Origin: Undaria pinnatifida
Taxonomy: Eukaryota > Sar > Phaeophyceae > Laminariales > Alariaceae
DNA: 64,000 bases
Assembly (NCBI GenBank): GCA_012845835.1
Contig: JABAKD010000018.1
Span: 2,747,229-2,811,228, forward strand
Direction of reading: 5' to 3'
Shown: positions 10,346-22,030 of the stretch, piece after piece
Position numbering within the stretch: position 1 is the first letter of the stretch
Layout of the letters: each line of letters begins with the position of its first letter
Notes under the pieces: model-generated
The model's database searches: none
What the model was told of the DNA's origin: nothing
The model's input: the letters and a program-made list of their open reading frames with translations, nothing else
Translations under genes and position numbers: made by a program

Positions 10346-13300
10346 AAAGCATGCCTGCATTGAGCGTATCATATCATGACTACGGTGTAAGGGAGGAAGG
10401 GTACTCACGATTTTCTTTGCCGAGTATAGCGCCCTCGCGCGAATGGCTCAATACCTCGCTACAAACCACCAACATATGATTTTACCTGGAGGGCAATGCG
10501 ACGGACGACTCCAGGCGGCAGCCCATTGTAATAGTGAAGCCTAAGAGCACAGAGAGGAGCGTATACGTACGAAGAAGCCGGGTAACAAGCCATCACCGAT
10601 ATTTGTGCGAGAGCTGAAAAACTGACCACCTTACAGTGATACACATAATTTGACATTTGTGGCCATTTTTTCCCCAGTGACATCGTCAGGGGGGCACTTC
10701 GACCGGTACTTTGTATGGGTTAGGTTTAGGGCTGGGATTGGGGTTAGCTAGCATGTTCGAAACAGGACAATAGTGTCAGACACCCCCCCCCCCTCTCACC
10801 ACAGCGTTTGTGACGATATAGTGACGTATTTGCCGGGTTGACCACATTGTGTTGTAACTCCCCCCAAAACCCCGACACATGAGAAAACAAGCAAAACGCA
10901 ACCCGGTCGACAAGCCCACGGTGTCCTACATATAGTCATGTGATTGGCATATTCTAGGTATATATTTACAAAAGGCGTCTGTTTCGCTGATTTCCGGATG
11001 TGAAAGAGCCAGCCTCGGATAACGATAACCACTGACTGCTGCTGTGTGGTGGACAAAGCACCCGAACAACAAAATATTCCCGCTGGCGGCGCAAGCTGTG
11101 AGGATCTCCGGAGCATGTGTACAGCAAGCAACCGTCCCCGAGATATGTTCTGGACAACAAATTGTCTGTCTCCACCTCATGACTGACTAAAATCATAGTT
11201 GCCATACACGGAATGCGCACGAGACAGAGGGGGGTTCATCAAGCTGCGACGGTTGCATTGTGTTTGACTGGGTTGGGTTTAGGGATACGGCTGGAGTTGG
11301 ATGAACATTCAAGTGTTTGTCGACCACATTTTCTCGAGCAAGTGGTATATTGTAACCTCTTCTTCTGATGCACGCTACGACCGAGGGTATATCGCTTTTT
11401 GGCAAACATATTTCCTGATTAACGGGGCTCCTTAACCCATTTCGTAGTCTCAAACTCTAAGTGATTTTGTGCCCATGTCGGGAGTGCGATGCTAAGACGT
11501 CGTCGGGAGATAACTCTTGCTTTGCAATACGATTGCCTTCTACACCTAGCTTGTAGACCATGTTGGGTTTGGTCTTCGTTTTGCACCCCCATACAGTTTA
11601 CAAAAAGTATTTAGTTTTCGGGTGTAGTATGTGGACCTCGTAAAACGGCGATAGGTCTCGGACTAACATGGGTTAATCACACCTCTACATCGTGTCATTT
11701 GTCCGTGCGTCTATTTTTTTTCTCAAACACGTAAGTAGAAAGGTTGTGTAACCGCTCGGCGCCTGCACATTGTACCGGGTAATCGAACACACAAAAAAAA
11801 AAGCTCCACCCCCGGGAAAAATATCTATTATTGAATTCAACCTTGTCGTTAAATGCAACAACAGTAGGATAGGTTCGGCCTCAAACCGTTTTTCGTCGGG
11901 ATGAAGACACGCATACCAACGAACCATAAGCTCAATATGACAGGCCAGCCGGGTCGATGCCCCATCTTTTATGCAATAATCTAACAAATTTCAAGGGGGC
12001 TTCGCCGGCGGCCGAGCAAGGGCCGCCGTCGAAGCAAATACCCACAGACAACGAAATATAAAACTGCAAAGTTTTGAAACGACAGTTTTCGGTGCCAAGG
12101 AAGGGCTGCTGTTCCAGGGCCCGTGAAACGTCCCACAATTCCAACAGTGATGGAAAGATGACCGGTTACGAGGACCAACGCCCGAATGGGCAGGGTAGAC
12201 CGTAACCACTTGACCGAATACGGCGGAAGGCTTTTTCAGTCATGGCCGGGGGTGTTGTTGGTGGGTGAGCTCGCGCAAAGTTCCACACTACCCAGAATGA
12301 CGGCGTGTTCCCGATAGCTTTGATATCTCCACCGCAACTGATCCCCAGGGTTCAGGTTGGATCGACACTCTTATGCATCCGTATACAGCGGCAGCTTGCG
12401 GCGCTGGAGAAGTAACGGGGACCGCCGGTAGGGACAGCTCGCCCTATCGCAATCGCCGGAACTGAAGGACACGCCAGAAAACCAGCTGGATTGCGAATGC
12501 AGTTGATACCTAGCTGAAGGTTTTTACTGTTTCCATCCGCCGGAGGATAAAAATGAACAGAAAAACTGGATTACAGTGGAAAATTTGTGTACGGTTGATG
12601 TATGTACGATTAATGCCGGACGCAATTCAGCGAAGCAGCAGCAGCAACATCAAACCATAGCAGCAGCGTGGCAGGAAATATAATGCTAGCAGCCTTGGAG
12701 AGCGGAAGTAGCGGCAGCACAGCACAGCGCGCCGCACATTCTCCGCAAGGCTCAGAATATATTGATCCTGTCCCTACACACATGAAGTAGTGCTCTTATA
12801 GTTGCCGGTATAGGGCCTGTATTTCCGGCTCTAACACACTATCACGACGAGTGTAACAACAAGCAACGGCCGATCTGAAGAAAAAAAAGACCGTCCACGA
12901 ATGAAACAACTTGATTGAGGGAAAACATAACGTAACTTTCAATAATATATATATATACACACACACTCGGGTAAATGCGTGGACGTGTACATATGCGCAT
13001 ACGCACCAGGTGCAAAACAATGAACAAGGCTTTGACACAACAACCCGAACATCAGACCCCCCCGCCGCTGTCCCAAAGTCGCGACCAAACCCAAACCTTT
13101 CGCACGAGCATTCTCTCACTCTCAACGCAATTTCGGCGACTGTTTGAATTACATGATAAACATCCAACGCTCCATACATTTCCGTTTAAGTGGTACGTCG
13201 TAAACCTACATAAAATATATCGGGTATTAGTAGCAGTAGCAGGTAAGCCGCTCTGCAGCACGACGAAACGAATAACTTGTTAGGTTCCGTGTACACATTT

Positions 13301-13772
13301 ATTTATAGCCTTGTAAATCATTGAAAAATAACATTTCGCGCCAGTTTGAATGCGCAAGCAAGTCATCGCGCCTTGTGACTTGAGTGTGTGATGCGTGATT
13401 GCCCGACGATCATTTCACCGCGCGCCACGCTCAACAGACACACATCTCTGTCTCCGGCCCAACTCTTCCCTCGATGGCGTGGCCACCACACAGGAACAAC
13501 CAAGCCCAGGACCTCGTCTTTCACAGAATTCGATCTCACCACGCACCTACACATATATTGATCTGCTGCTGCTACGTACGATCTCCTTCTGCTGCCAAGC
13601 GGCTCTGAAAGTCGCCATCTTCGTCGCTACTGTCGCTGCCTCCGCGTCCACCACCGTCATTATCACCACGGCACGGCACGAGATCTCCAACCTCTTTCCG
13701 GGCGTCTTCCGCACCTGCGTTCTGTGAGTAAGGTGGGTGGCCGTGTATCTAACATAAGAAACAGGCTGCGGT

Positions 13773-14035
13773 TGGGGGGGGGGGGGGCGTACCCCCTCTT
13801 TCGCCGTCAGGTTTAAGCCCGTCGCAACAATGACTCTGTCCCTCTCGGACAAAAAACGACCTCGTTGGGGTGATTTTTTCCTTTGTTTGGCGCAGCGATA
13901 CTATTCATTCCATCGCGGATTCACATCACAGGCATTAAACAGCACGACGAAGGCTTAAATACCACAAGGAACAGGGGGGGGGGGGGGAAGTATCCCTCAC
14001 GCGAGTGACACCGCAAGCCACTGCAGAAAAAAACA
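13773..14035. repeat. GCGCGAG-family small element, copy 3
   Basis: It begins with a poly-G run and GCGTACCCCC, contains GACTCTGTCCCTCTCGGACAA and TTTGTTTGGCGCAGCG, then ACCACAAGGAACAGG, CACGCGAGTGACACCG and AGCCACTG. The order matches copies at 78 and 10083. The sequence lacks a transposase, so any movement would depend on another element. Confidence 0.55.
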
Positions 14036-14126
14036 CACGCCAGAGAGACCCCCGCCTCCCCCCGTACTGTAGTCTGGTCATGTATACGTGTGCCTTCTTG
14101 TGAAGCGTGCTACTACCTCTTTTTGG

Positions 14127-14383
14127 CGCGTGCTACGATATGGGTATACCTTTTTCTGGCTTTTTTTCTTTCTGAATGACGGAGCTCCTTAACCTCACAA
14201 TCGTTGGAAATACGACCGGGTCTTGCACGATTCTCGTCATTTACGTAGGCCTTGGGATTTCATCATCCAGTATGTAGCAGTTTTGTTTTTTTGTTCCGGA
14301 TCAGTTTTTGGGAGGGACGTGTCTGAAGCTCCGAAATTGAGGAACCTCAGAAAAAAAGCGGCGCACCTCTGTCGCAGCACGCG
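14127..14383 (+). mobile_element. MITE with CGCGTGCTACGATA termini, copy 1
   Basis: The left end CGCGTGCTACGATA-GGTATACC and the right end GCGCACCTCTGTCGCAGCACGCG are imperfect inverted repeats of about 20 bp. The interior has TTCTGAATGACGGAGCTCCTTAAC and AAATTGAGGAACCTCAGAAAAAA, also found in copies at 47280 and 54179. The block is 257 bp and non-coding. A clear target duplication is not visible, so the superfamily stays open. Confidence 0.65.
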
Positions 14384-14877
14384 TCGAAAGTGGACGTGGG
14401 ACCGCCGGCAACTACACCGTGCATACAACATCACTCAGCTTATCGTTTTGTTCGTTGACCTGGGCAAGTCGGCTGTGCAGCGATGCTGGCCCGGGGCTCC
14501 TGCTAATTCTTTAGCGGTGTGGGTGTGGAGGTTTGCGCGGTGCTTGTCGAGTTGAGATACACAGTGATTCGGCCGAGTTTTGGCGTCTTCGTGACCAAGC
14601 GAGCTACCCATGGCATTACACCGTACACTTACTCCTGAATTCCACAGGAGGAGCCCGTGATCAGCTATCCCTGCACACCGGGTGCGGCAGTCGGACCTGA
14701 AACAATAACAAAAAGAGACCACTTAAAATATTGAGGGCATGGAAGACAGCGACGTTCCCAAGAATCTCTACATACCGGTTAGATGCTGCGGTCCGCGAGC
14801 AACAACACGCGTACCTATACGCGTCGGAAGGAAGCCCTATAGGAATCGGGACGCATGTTGCGGCAGAGGTGTTCGAC

Positions 14878-15031
14878 ACCTCACCCAATAACCTCACCTA
14901 ATAACCTCACCTAATAACCTCACCTAATAACCTCACCTAATAACCTCACCTAATAACCTCCCCTAATAACCTCACCTAATAACCTCACCTAGCAACCTCA
15001 CCTAAAAACCTCACCCAATAATCTTACCCAA
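14878..15031. repeat. 13-bp minisatellite, unit CCTAATAACCTCA
   Basis: About twelve tandem units, the central ones almost identical and the outer ones diverged (CCCAATAACCTCA, CCTAAAAACCTCA). It has no spacers, so it is not CRISPR-like, and it does not match a telomere unit. Confidence 0.9.
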
Positions 15032-15090
15032 TAAGATGCGTTTGATTCCGCGGCTTCTCACCCGAGGAGCTCGACACTCACCTGATAGCC

Positions 15091-15415
15091 TCACCCGAAA
15101 AATAACCGGATTTTTGTAAGCAGAAAATGCAACCCAATAAACAAGCCTACAAGACCTAGGAATACGAAAACTATGGTTGCTATAACAGAGTCGGTCAACG
15201 GTACAGCCTCCCCCCCCCCCCCCAAACTTCCTTTAACGGAATTGCCGGTTCTGAAGTGACCAGCTCCACCGGCCCCGTGCACCTCCTCCTGAAGAACGGT
15301 GCCCCGTGCCACTCCGACGCCATCGCTCGATACTCCTTTGTAAACACGAAAACACGTGAAAAACATGTTTTTCATGGCATCCTTCCCGCCGTGAAACGTT
15401 CGTTCAAGAAAATCG
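15091..15415 (-). CDS. Exon-like open frame ending in a membrane segment
   Basis: Unidentified. On the minus strand the frame opens just after CAG (plus 15416-15418), which follows a poly-C tract, so 15415 looks like an exon start rather than a translation start. It encodes about 107 residues: an initial FLERTFHGGKDAMKNMFF segment, a Gly/Val-rich middle, a run of Gly from a poly-G tract, then a hydrophobic stretch of about 20 residues (IATIVFVFLGLVGLFIGLHF) that should span a membrane, and a stop. The related unit at 18427-18704 shares KDAMK...VG-x-AR spacing. Upstream exons were not found, so it may be a terminal exon or a relic. Confidence 0.35.
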
Positions 15416-15418
15416 CTG

Positions 15419-17171
15419 GCCATGGCGGGGGGGGGGGGGAGGGGAGCGTACTCATTAGTTGCCTGCCTTAAAAATTTTGACCATTGACCACGCACCCCTT
15501 TCGAGACGGAGCACCGTTCCTACCCCTAATAGAGACGCCTCCAACGTTTGGGCGCTCGTTGCGCTTCTTCCATGCACTAGGTACATAAAAAACTGTTCGC
15601 TTATCCTATATGCCCGTCCTGTTTCGCCGTCTGCGGCCACCATCTATGGTTGGGGAGGGGGGGGAGGTCTGTCGAGGAATCGGTCAAAGTACAAAAAGTT
15701 CGAAGTTCGAATTGATGGCATTCTGACGAGCTCGAGTTTAAAAAGCCCCCCCCCCCCGGCCCTGAAGAAACAAAAACGCCAAAAGAAAGGGCTACCTCTG
15801 TCGTGAGTGTGCATCGTGCGGGATGACTCCAGAGGCCACATCACATCACATGCACATGCTACGTGCTGCACAGCTCTTCTTGCCCTCTTTGTCATGCCCT
15901 ATGGGCTAAACAAAACCCATCCCACGATGACGGTGGAGTACGATCGCAGCATATAGTTTTCTGAGGCTACTTCGTAGCGTGAGGAGCTCTCCCTATCCCT
16001 CTCTATATTGCACTCAAAACACATGCACTTCTAGCAGAACACAAAGTGCAACCCGATCAGCTAATGGGGGCCGGAGTTCGGCACGGTATCGACACGGGGG
16101 AACACTGTTTGTTGTTGTTTGCGTCCCGGGGCGATGTCGGAGTTGAAGATGTATGCGGGAGAACCCATGATCCGGTGGTCATGAGACATCGATGGTCCCT
16201 TGACCTAGATCTGTGTATCGAAACGCGTTGCAAAACACAAAAAAGGGCATGCGAGCACGATATGTAGGAGCTCCTCGGTTGACGGGGCCTGAGTTAGTCT
16301 TCTTACGCAATTTAAATGGTCAGACCAAAATGCGTGCCATTCTTATCGTAGCACGCGTCCAAGTAGAACAAACCACCCAGCGAATAGAGCGGAGGGGGGG
16401 GGGGGATTCCGTAAGGAGCCCAACCCTCAATCCAGTTTCCTTTACTGTAGAAAAACAATCAACCTTCTCCCAAAATGACCTGTTGTTACAGTACTGCGAG
16501 GTCAGGGGGGGGGGGGGGCGCATGGTGATCAACGACCAACACACCTTCACCCCGGGCAGGCCGGAAAAAAAAAAAAAAACGCACACATTATATTTTCTGA
16601 AAAACAACACCCGTTCAAACATCCTGGAGGACGAGATTTGAACAGATCCCGCCAGCAGCCCGGGTGACGACGACCGACCTTGCTTCGATATGCTTTCTGT
16701 TCGTTGAATAAGTTCAAGTTCATAACTGGCAATTGGCATCATCGGCACGTCACGAACTTGAACCGGGCATTGCTTGGATTCTATACCAGCTATACAGGTG
16801 CTCGGGAAGTCCGACATATATAGGTAGTGTCATGGGACGCACAATCATTTATTTCCGTTGTGCAAACCGGGAATTGCCCCTCCCAGGAGGATTGGTTATG
16901 TACTCGGGGCCGGAAGCGGGGGGGGGGGGGGGTTGTGAGTTAACGGAGTCGGGTGGCAGTTATTGGAACATATGTCATGCTTGTTTGTCTCCACGGAGAA
17001 CACGAAGAACTAACACGTACGCATACATCGATTTGACCACCCAACGCATACATAACTACACTACTACTCTTTCTACGGAGAAACAGGGTAAAAAAAAGGT
17101 AAGGGTGATTTTGAGATTTCTAAAAAAGAAGAAAATGCCGCAAGGCTGACTTTCCGCCACAGACCAATGGT
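15419..17171. other. Non-coding stretch with homopolymer tracts
   Basis: No supportable gene. It holds several G- or C-runs (15424-15440, 15741-15757, 16393-16405, 16505-16518, 16919-16932) and an A-run at 16566-16579. The open frames here are low in complexity and none repeats elsewhere in the window. Confidence 0.4.
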
Positions 17172-17524
17172 ACGGTAGGGGGGGGGTACCCCTTTTAGGG
17201 GCCCTTTTTGTTCAGCCTCGCTAGGTAGGGGTTACTCGCGCGAGTGATTTCCCCCCTGTTCCTTGCGGTACTAGGCTTTCGTGCTGTTGAACCCCTTGAG
17301 AGCCCCCAAACCCCTCCCCATACTAATTTCAAGTAAATTTGTCCCCATTAAGGGTTTTCAGTAGTGAAGGCGTTAAATATCTCGATATGAATCCCAAATG
17401 GGACGGTCAGCGACGCTTGCGCCAAAAACAAACCGCCGAAACGAGCTTGTTTCAGCGAGGTACAGAGCCACTCGCGCGACTGGCTAGGACCCGCGCAGAG
17501 AAAACTGGGCGGTACCCCCCCCAC
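17172..17524. repeat. GCGCGAG-family small element, copy 4, inverted
   Basis: The ends GGGGGGGGTACC and GGTACCCCCCCC are inverted repeats. Inside are ACTCGCGCGAGTGA (left) and CACTCGCGCGACTGG (right). Compared with copies 1-3 the orientation is reversed: the arm with CTGTACCTCGC appears here as its reverse complement near 17450-17470. The block is 353 bp and non-coding. Confidence 0.6.
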
Positions 17525-18426
17525 CGTAGCTTTCGTCCACAATGTTCAGAGGAAATTTCAAGGCCCCATACCCCCCGGGAGGGAAATCCCGAGCCCTTTG
17601 GGTCACCCTGCTGTCGGGCTCGGTGGCCGCGACTGAAAAGCTATACCTGGTGGTACCTGGTACCTCTCAGTAGGTATGTCGTTATTTTACTGGGATTTTT
17701 AGCGCGAACCAAGTTTTCAAAATTTGACCCCGGCACTCTGTGCTCTGACTCCAGATCTCACTTTTTTATGTTTCTGGTGGAAGCATGAATTGCATCAGAT
17801 GTGATATAGTCTATGCGTGTACCACCTTGGGTTATTTGTGTGTTTTCCCTAGGGTATTCCTCAGCTCCGGAGTGACTGGAGCCTGTACTGTGGCGCCACG
17901 GACTTGATCATGCGAGTTAATGTGAGAACAATAACAACAACAACTCTGCAGTAGTAGTCGGTGTTGTACACTCGTCCGACGGCAATGGTTTTATGAGCGC
18001 CACTTTTTTTTTTTGCCGCTTCATTTTTTTAAAGAGTGTTTCCCCCGAACAAAAAAATAATAATATTTTGTCGACGCCTCAAACTAAACTATGATTAGTC
18101 TATGACGTGTGTTTGTGAAAATTTCCGCTCTTGTAAGCTGAGAGGAGAGAGGAGAAAAGAGGAGCAAACGAGCAGACCCAACAGGAGACCCGGGACACAG
18201 ATCCTGCGGTGCTCAATAAAGCCAAGATAATAGTAAAAACCCAGCTCGATATCTACTCGGCAATACTAAGAAATGGGTTAAATTACTACTATTACAACTC
18301 GATTTTTGGTCGGCGAACACAAGAAATATGTTCAACAAGAAAAACTCTGAAAAAATCATTGATATTGATTGTTAATACGAAACATCCGAGGTACATGATT
18401 CTACGATAGCTCCCCCCAAAAATCAG
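17525..18426. other. Non-coding stretch carrying an empty-site repeat
   Basis: About 17780-17945 belongs to a dispersed repeat also found around both ends of the 19177-22842 element (about 19130-19176 and 22847-22970) and, inverted, at about 48405-48475. The shared core is GGTATTCCTC-GCTC, GAGTGACTGGAGCCTGT and GGACTTGAT. No gene is supported. Confidence 0.5.
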
Positions 18427-18704
18427 CGATTTCCTTTGACGAGCGTTTCGTGTCTGCTCAACCCGAGGAAGGATGCTATGAAAAGGATGTCTTCCCAAGT
18501 TTTCTTGTTTCGCAAAGGGCTATCGAACGGTAACGTTGGGATAGCAAGGAGAAGGGGCGCCGTATTTCAGCAGATACAGCCGGGAGTTGGTTTCGAAACC
18601 GGCGCTTTCGTTGAAGAAAAAATGGAGTGGAGCTTCGTACCGAAGAACGCCTCCGAGCTGAGCCCATTTTCCCTTGTTTGTTACAGTATTATATTGATTG
18701 ACAG
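18427..18704 (+). pseudogene. Second exon-like unit with acceptor and donor signals
   Basis: It starts after CAG (18424-18426), which follows a C-run, and ends before GTAGGT (18705), so splice-like signals bracket it. The start matches the units at 15415 (minus) and 57 (minus). The protein-level match KDAMK-x-MSSQVF-x-FRKG...NVGIAR is in a frame offset from the exon start, with a TGA close to the start, so at least one indel is present. Function unknown; likely a decayed paralogous exon. Confidence 0.4.
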
Positions 18705-19176
18705 GTAGGTGGTGTTTTGTACTGTATATTATATGGTGGAATTATTAGCATATATATGTTATATTCTCCCATTATTTATTGCCCATCCCCGTCTATTGTC
18801 CTCGCTCTTTGCCTTTTTCTTTTCCCCTCTCTGCACAAGACGCACACCTCAAATAGAGCTAGGGTCACTATGATCAGGCCCTCCTCCCCCCTCCCCACAG
18901 CACGACACGTACGTGCCGTTACTTCTTGCATCGCGACAATATTTCATCCCTTGCTTTCGCCTTGTCGACTCCGGTTTTGAATTGCGCCTACCCACGGTGC
19001 TATATTAACCCGCATTCCCGACTCTAAAAAATATCCTGGTCTAACTCCCAAGTAAGTGTTTTGACCCGATGTATGTAGGGAGCGCGGTGTTAAAAGGGTT
19101 AGCAGGCACTCTCAGCGTTTGCTCGTTATACTCTTCTGGCGGAGACATGAATTACGTCAGCTATGATATACGCATG

Positions 19177-19457
19177 AAATGTGTACCGCTGTGGTCGTAT
19201 CAGTGAATTTTTTGCCGTAAATAGAATAATGGTTGGATACATTTTGTTAGGGAGTTCAATTGTCACTATTGGCGTTTATTGTGAGCTCTTGAGATCTTGA
19301 GATACAAACGGGAAGGTCCATGGCCGATGGCATGGCACTTCCCCGTGCGATAACGAATGAACTATTGCACTGTCTGTGGACAAACACACTCCGAGCCTAC
19401 GAGAGGAAGTCCTCGGGAGCTGATACCACCGGGCCCGCTGTCGCGCGAGTCGGTACA
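19177..19457 (+). repeat. Left (5') LTR of the deleted element
   Basis: It aligns with 22544-22842 through GCTGTGGTCGTATCA, GGCGTTTATTGTGAGCTCTT, GGTCCATGGCC and GGCATGGCACTTCCC, and ends GCGCGAGTCGGTACA. A few indels separate the copies. I could not recognise a convincing primer-binding site right after it. Confidence 0.8.
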
Positions 19458-19688
19458 ATTCAATTTAATTGGATAAACAAGCTCTGCTTACTGCCGAAAA
19501 CGTGCCCAAATTGCTTTTCGGAGGCCGTAGTCGCGTGTTGATGTTGGAAACCAGCCGAAGCAATGGGAGAATACCCTACAGCAGCGAGAGGGACGCGAGC
19601 GTAGGGCGCTGGCAGAGTCTATTCTGCAAGTTGGGGCAACCCAAGAGGTGGAGGTCGTGCCGGTGGCAGACTGAAGCCGGAAGTAAAG

Positions 19689-20237
19689 GTGGCTATAGGA
19701 GGAGACAGACCACCTAGGTTGGGTGGTGATGTTGTTACCTTCGAAGATATTCGTGAATTTTTTGTTGCCTGCTTGGAGTACGAGCAGCCAATGCATATCA
19801 CACACCAAGATGGAGGAGACCGAGTACTCGCGAGGAGGCGAGAGCTGGTGGTAGATTCGGCGACCCGATTGATGGTGGCTGATGAGTTCTACGATGGCAA
19901 GCCCTGGGTCGACCTCTCCGAGGAGGAGCTAATGCAAGGGTTTGTTGGCATTGATATGCAGCAGACGAGTGATGAAGATTTTTGCCGCCAGATATTCCGT
20001 GTGCTGAAGATGGATGCAAGCGTGCCGGTAGATAGCAGGGTGTTCGTGCAAAAACGTGCCCTGCGGAAATACCTTGCTGACAGCGGAATCACGAAGGTGG
20101 TGAGGCCCGACGGTCGGCAGTACACGCTAAAGCATAGAAAGGTGCTGGTTAAAGCAGTAGCGCGGGGGCAATCAAGCGACTCGAGCTCCGCTGCAAGGTG
20201 GAAAAAAATACATGCGTTTCGATCTCGTAGCGCATGA
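19689..20237 (+). pseudogene. gag-like fragment of the deleted element
   Basis: An open frame of 182 residues rich in charged residues, directly upstream of a CCHC zinc knuckle, placed as gag by position. Its C-terminal half is basic (KHRKVLVKAVARG). An upstream piece in another frame from about 19469 probably belongs to the same protein, so the gag reading frame is broken. No enzymatic motif is present; such proteins form the capsid and bind RNA. Confidence 0.55.
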
Positions 20238-20458
20238 CCCTGACACGGTTGTTCAACATTATCGCTGAGCAACGGGACCAAGCTGCAATTGAGGCCAATG
20301 ATCCTCAACGTTGGTAAACAGCAAAACGGCGTGACGTTAGGTCGATGGCTGCTGCGGGGACCACGCCGCAGGGAAGCGCTGCTGACCAGCACTAACCACG
20401 CGAGAATGTCCAGGCTGCTGGTGTGAAAGCAGAGCGGAATTGTCGGTACGACAACGAG

Positions 20459-20500
20459 TGTTTCGTATGTGGCAAACAGGGACACAAGCAGTGGGACTGC
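20459..20500 (+). pseudogene. CCHC zinc knuckle (nucleocapsid) remnant
   Basis: It reads C-FV-C-GKQG-H-KQWD-C, a perfect CX2CX4HX4C knuckle, the RNA-binding motif at the end of retrotransposon Gag. A TAG stop follows a few codons later (20512-20514) and the frame differs from the main gag frame, so it is broken. Confidence 0.75.
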
Positions 20501-21031
20501 CCCCAAAGCTAGCAGGGTAAGGCGGGGAAAGGCATCCATTGCCAGAGCCACAGCCAGACCCCCATACAGCAGCAGCAGTCCACAAATGGTCCCGCTCAGC
20601 ATACCCGGAGCAAGACAACTGGGATGGCTCCTGCGTCTGCCACCCCTCGAGCTAGTGGGTACCAGACCGCCTAAAAACCGGTGGTTTGGAAGACCGAACC
20701 TGCTGCCCCTGAAGCGTCTACGCAGAATGACGACGACTACGTGTACATTTTCGTGCGAGGGAGAATATGGCGCCAGTGGAAAACGGGCTCACCGAGACGG
20801 TGCAGCACCAGGTTTCTTAAAACGCTAGGCCACATAATGCAACACCGGTTCTTGACTCCGTTTCGGTGCAGCCGCCGGCAACCGCGTCACAGCAGTGGCG
20901 TGGAGATTCCAGCACCTTTTATTCCGCGCGTGTCGCGGTCGTGCAGCCTGGCAGATGTGATGGCACGATCGTGGATTCGGCGGAGAACGAACCGCATGTG
21001 GAGGGCCTGACGCAGTATCACGCGGGGCGCC

Positions 21032-21720
21032 TTGCTGTTCCCGTTGCTTCCGAGGGCTTCCGAGGCTGCTGAAGTCAATGTGCTCTTGGATTCTGGTTTA
21101 AATATGACAGCAATGTCGGAGGAGCTGGTACAGGCCCTGCGGGGACAGCCGGGGATGATCCAAGCCGCGTTAACGCAGGTGTTTGTTGGGCATGCCCGTG
21201 TGGTGACGTCGTTGGGCCAGGATTGTGATATTGAGACGCAATCGTGTCCGCTCCACTCAACGACCGAAACACCATGGTGACCAGTCCGATATACCATGCC
21301 GTTTTTCGTGCTCCCTGGGGGAGGCGATGCGGTTATCAACGCTCAGAAAACGCAGAGAGAGAAACTCGGTATGGACGTCATGGCGCAGCTCAAGGCCCCT
21401 GTGCCGAAGGCACAAGGGCGTCAATATGGCGGTGAGATGGAGCGTACAGCTCGTTCTGGGGTCGAGCCCAACAATGGTGCTGTTCTGCGAGTGGTGATGG
21501 TTGTCACGGCGTTCGTGCCGGGCGGTGACGCGCCAGGCGACGTGGACGATGAGATCGCACTGACGCTGCCGTCTCAACGACCCAGGATTGCGAGGTGGAA
21601 ATGAGGGATCGTGTGGGCTTGTGGGATACGGCTATCGATAACGCGGTTGATGATGGCTCCCCTCCGGAATGTGCCAAGATGTTGCGCGACATCGTTTTTC
21701 GCGCGCACCTTGACGAGATA
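21032..21720 (+). pseudogene. Retropepsin-like protease and linker remnant
   Basis: The frame near 21080 gives VNVLLDSG, the Asp-Ser-Gly active site of a retroviral-type aspartic protease. From about 21296 another frame gives FFVLPGGGDAVI and LGMDVMAQLK, the typical C-terminal part of Ty3/gypsy proteases. The pieces lie in different frames, so at least one frameshift is present. In intact elements reverse transcriptase would follow; here it does not. Confidence 0.6.
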
Positions 21721-21799
21721 TGTCGGGCGCTGTCAGGTGACTCACCTGCATGGAAGAAGCCTGTGGCGGTCCGGTTTCATTCAGGAGCAAGCGTGGTGC

Positions 21800-22030
21800 G
21801 GTCGAAGCCCCCACCTGAACGTAGTCGCCTGCGGTGGGAGTGCGGCAAAGTCTGGCCCCGACTGCCGCTCGGTAGCGACGACGAGTTTGTCGTCAAGGTG
21901 GCCTGGGAAGGGCCGGAGGGCGGGTAGAGCACCTGGGAGCCGGTGTCGCGCGTGTTCGAAGGCGCGACGGCCGTGCTGTGAAAAGAGCTAAGGGCGCCGG
22001 CGCTGGTGACGGATTACACGCGGGGATTCG
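21800..22030 (+). pseudogene. Chromodomain-like C-terminal remnant
   Basis: The frame reads FVVKVAWEGPEGG, a TAG stop, then STWEPVSRVF. This matches the V-K-W-x-G...TWEP core of chromodomains found at the end of integrase in chromoviral Ty3/gypsy elements. A second stop lies downstream. Its closeness to the protease region shows that several kilobases of polymerase and integrase are missing. Confidence 0.6.

Larger units (their letters stand above)
8661..14126. other. Long non-coding stretch
   Basis: I see no supportable gene apart from the repeats listed separately. About 9735-9800 resembles 9915-9985 (GAGGAG, then GGCAGA(A/G)AC(G/C)(C/G)C and GCAGAA); this is an old duplication about 175 bp apart. 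The stretch near 10715-10745 has GGGTTAGG-like telomere-resembling bases, but these are too few and degenerate to call. Confidence 0.4.

Noticed and set aside
10715..10750. Interstitial telomere repeats (also near 11264, 48860 and 58710)
   Set aside because: Only a few degenerate GGGTTAGG-like units, not a continuous tract.
14878..15031. CRISPR-like array
   Set aside because: Units are contiguous 13-mers with no spacers, in a eukaryotic context.
19889..20602. 237-codon minus-strand frame
   Set aside because: Antisense to the gag fragment of the deleted LTR element, without motifs.
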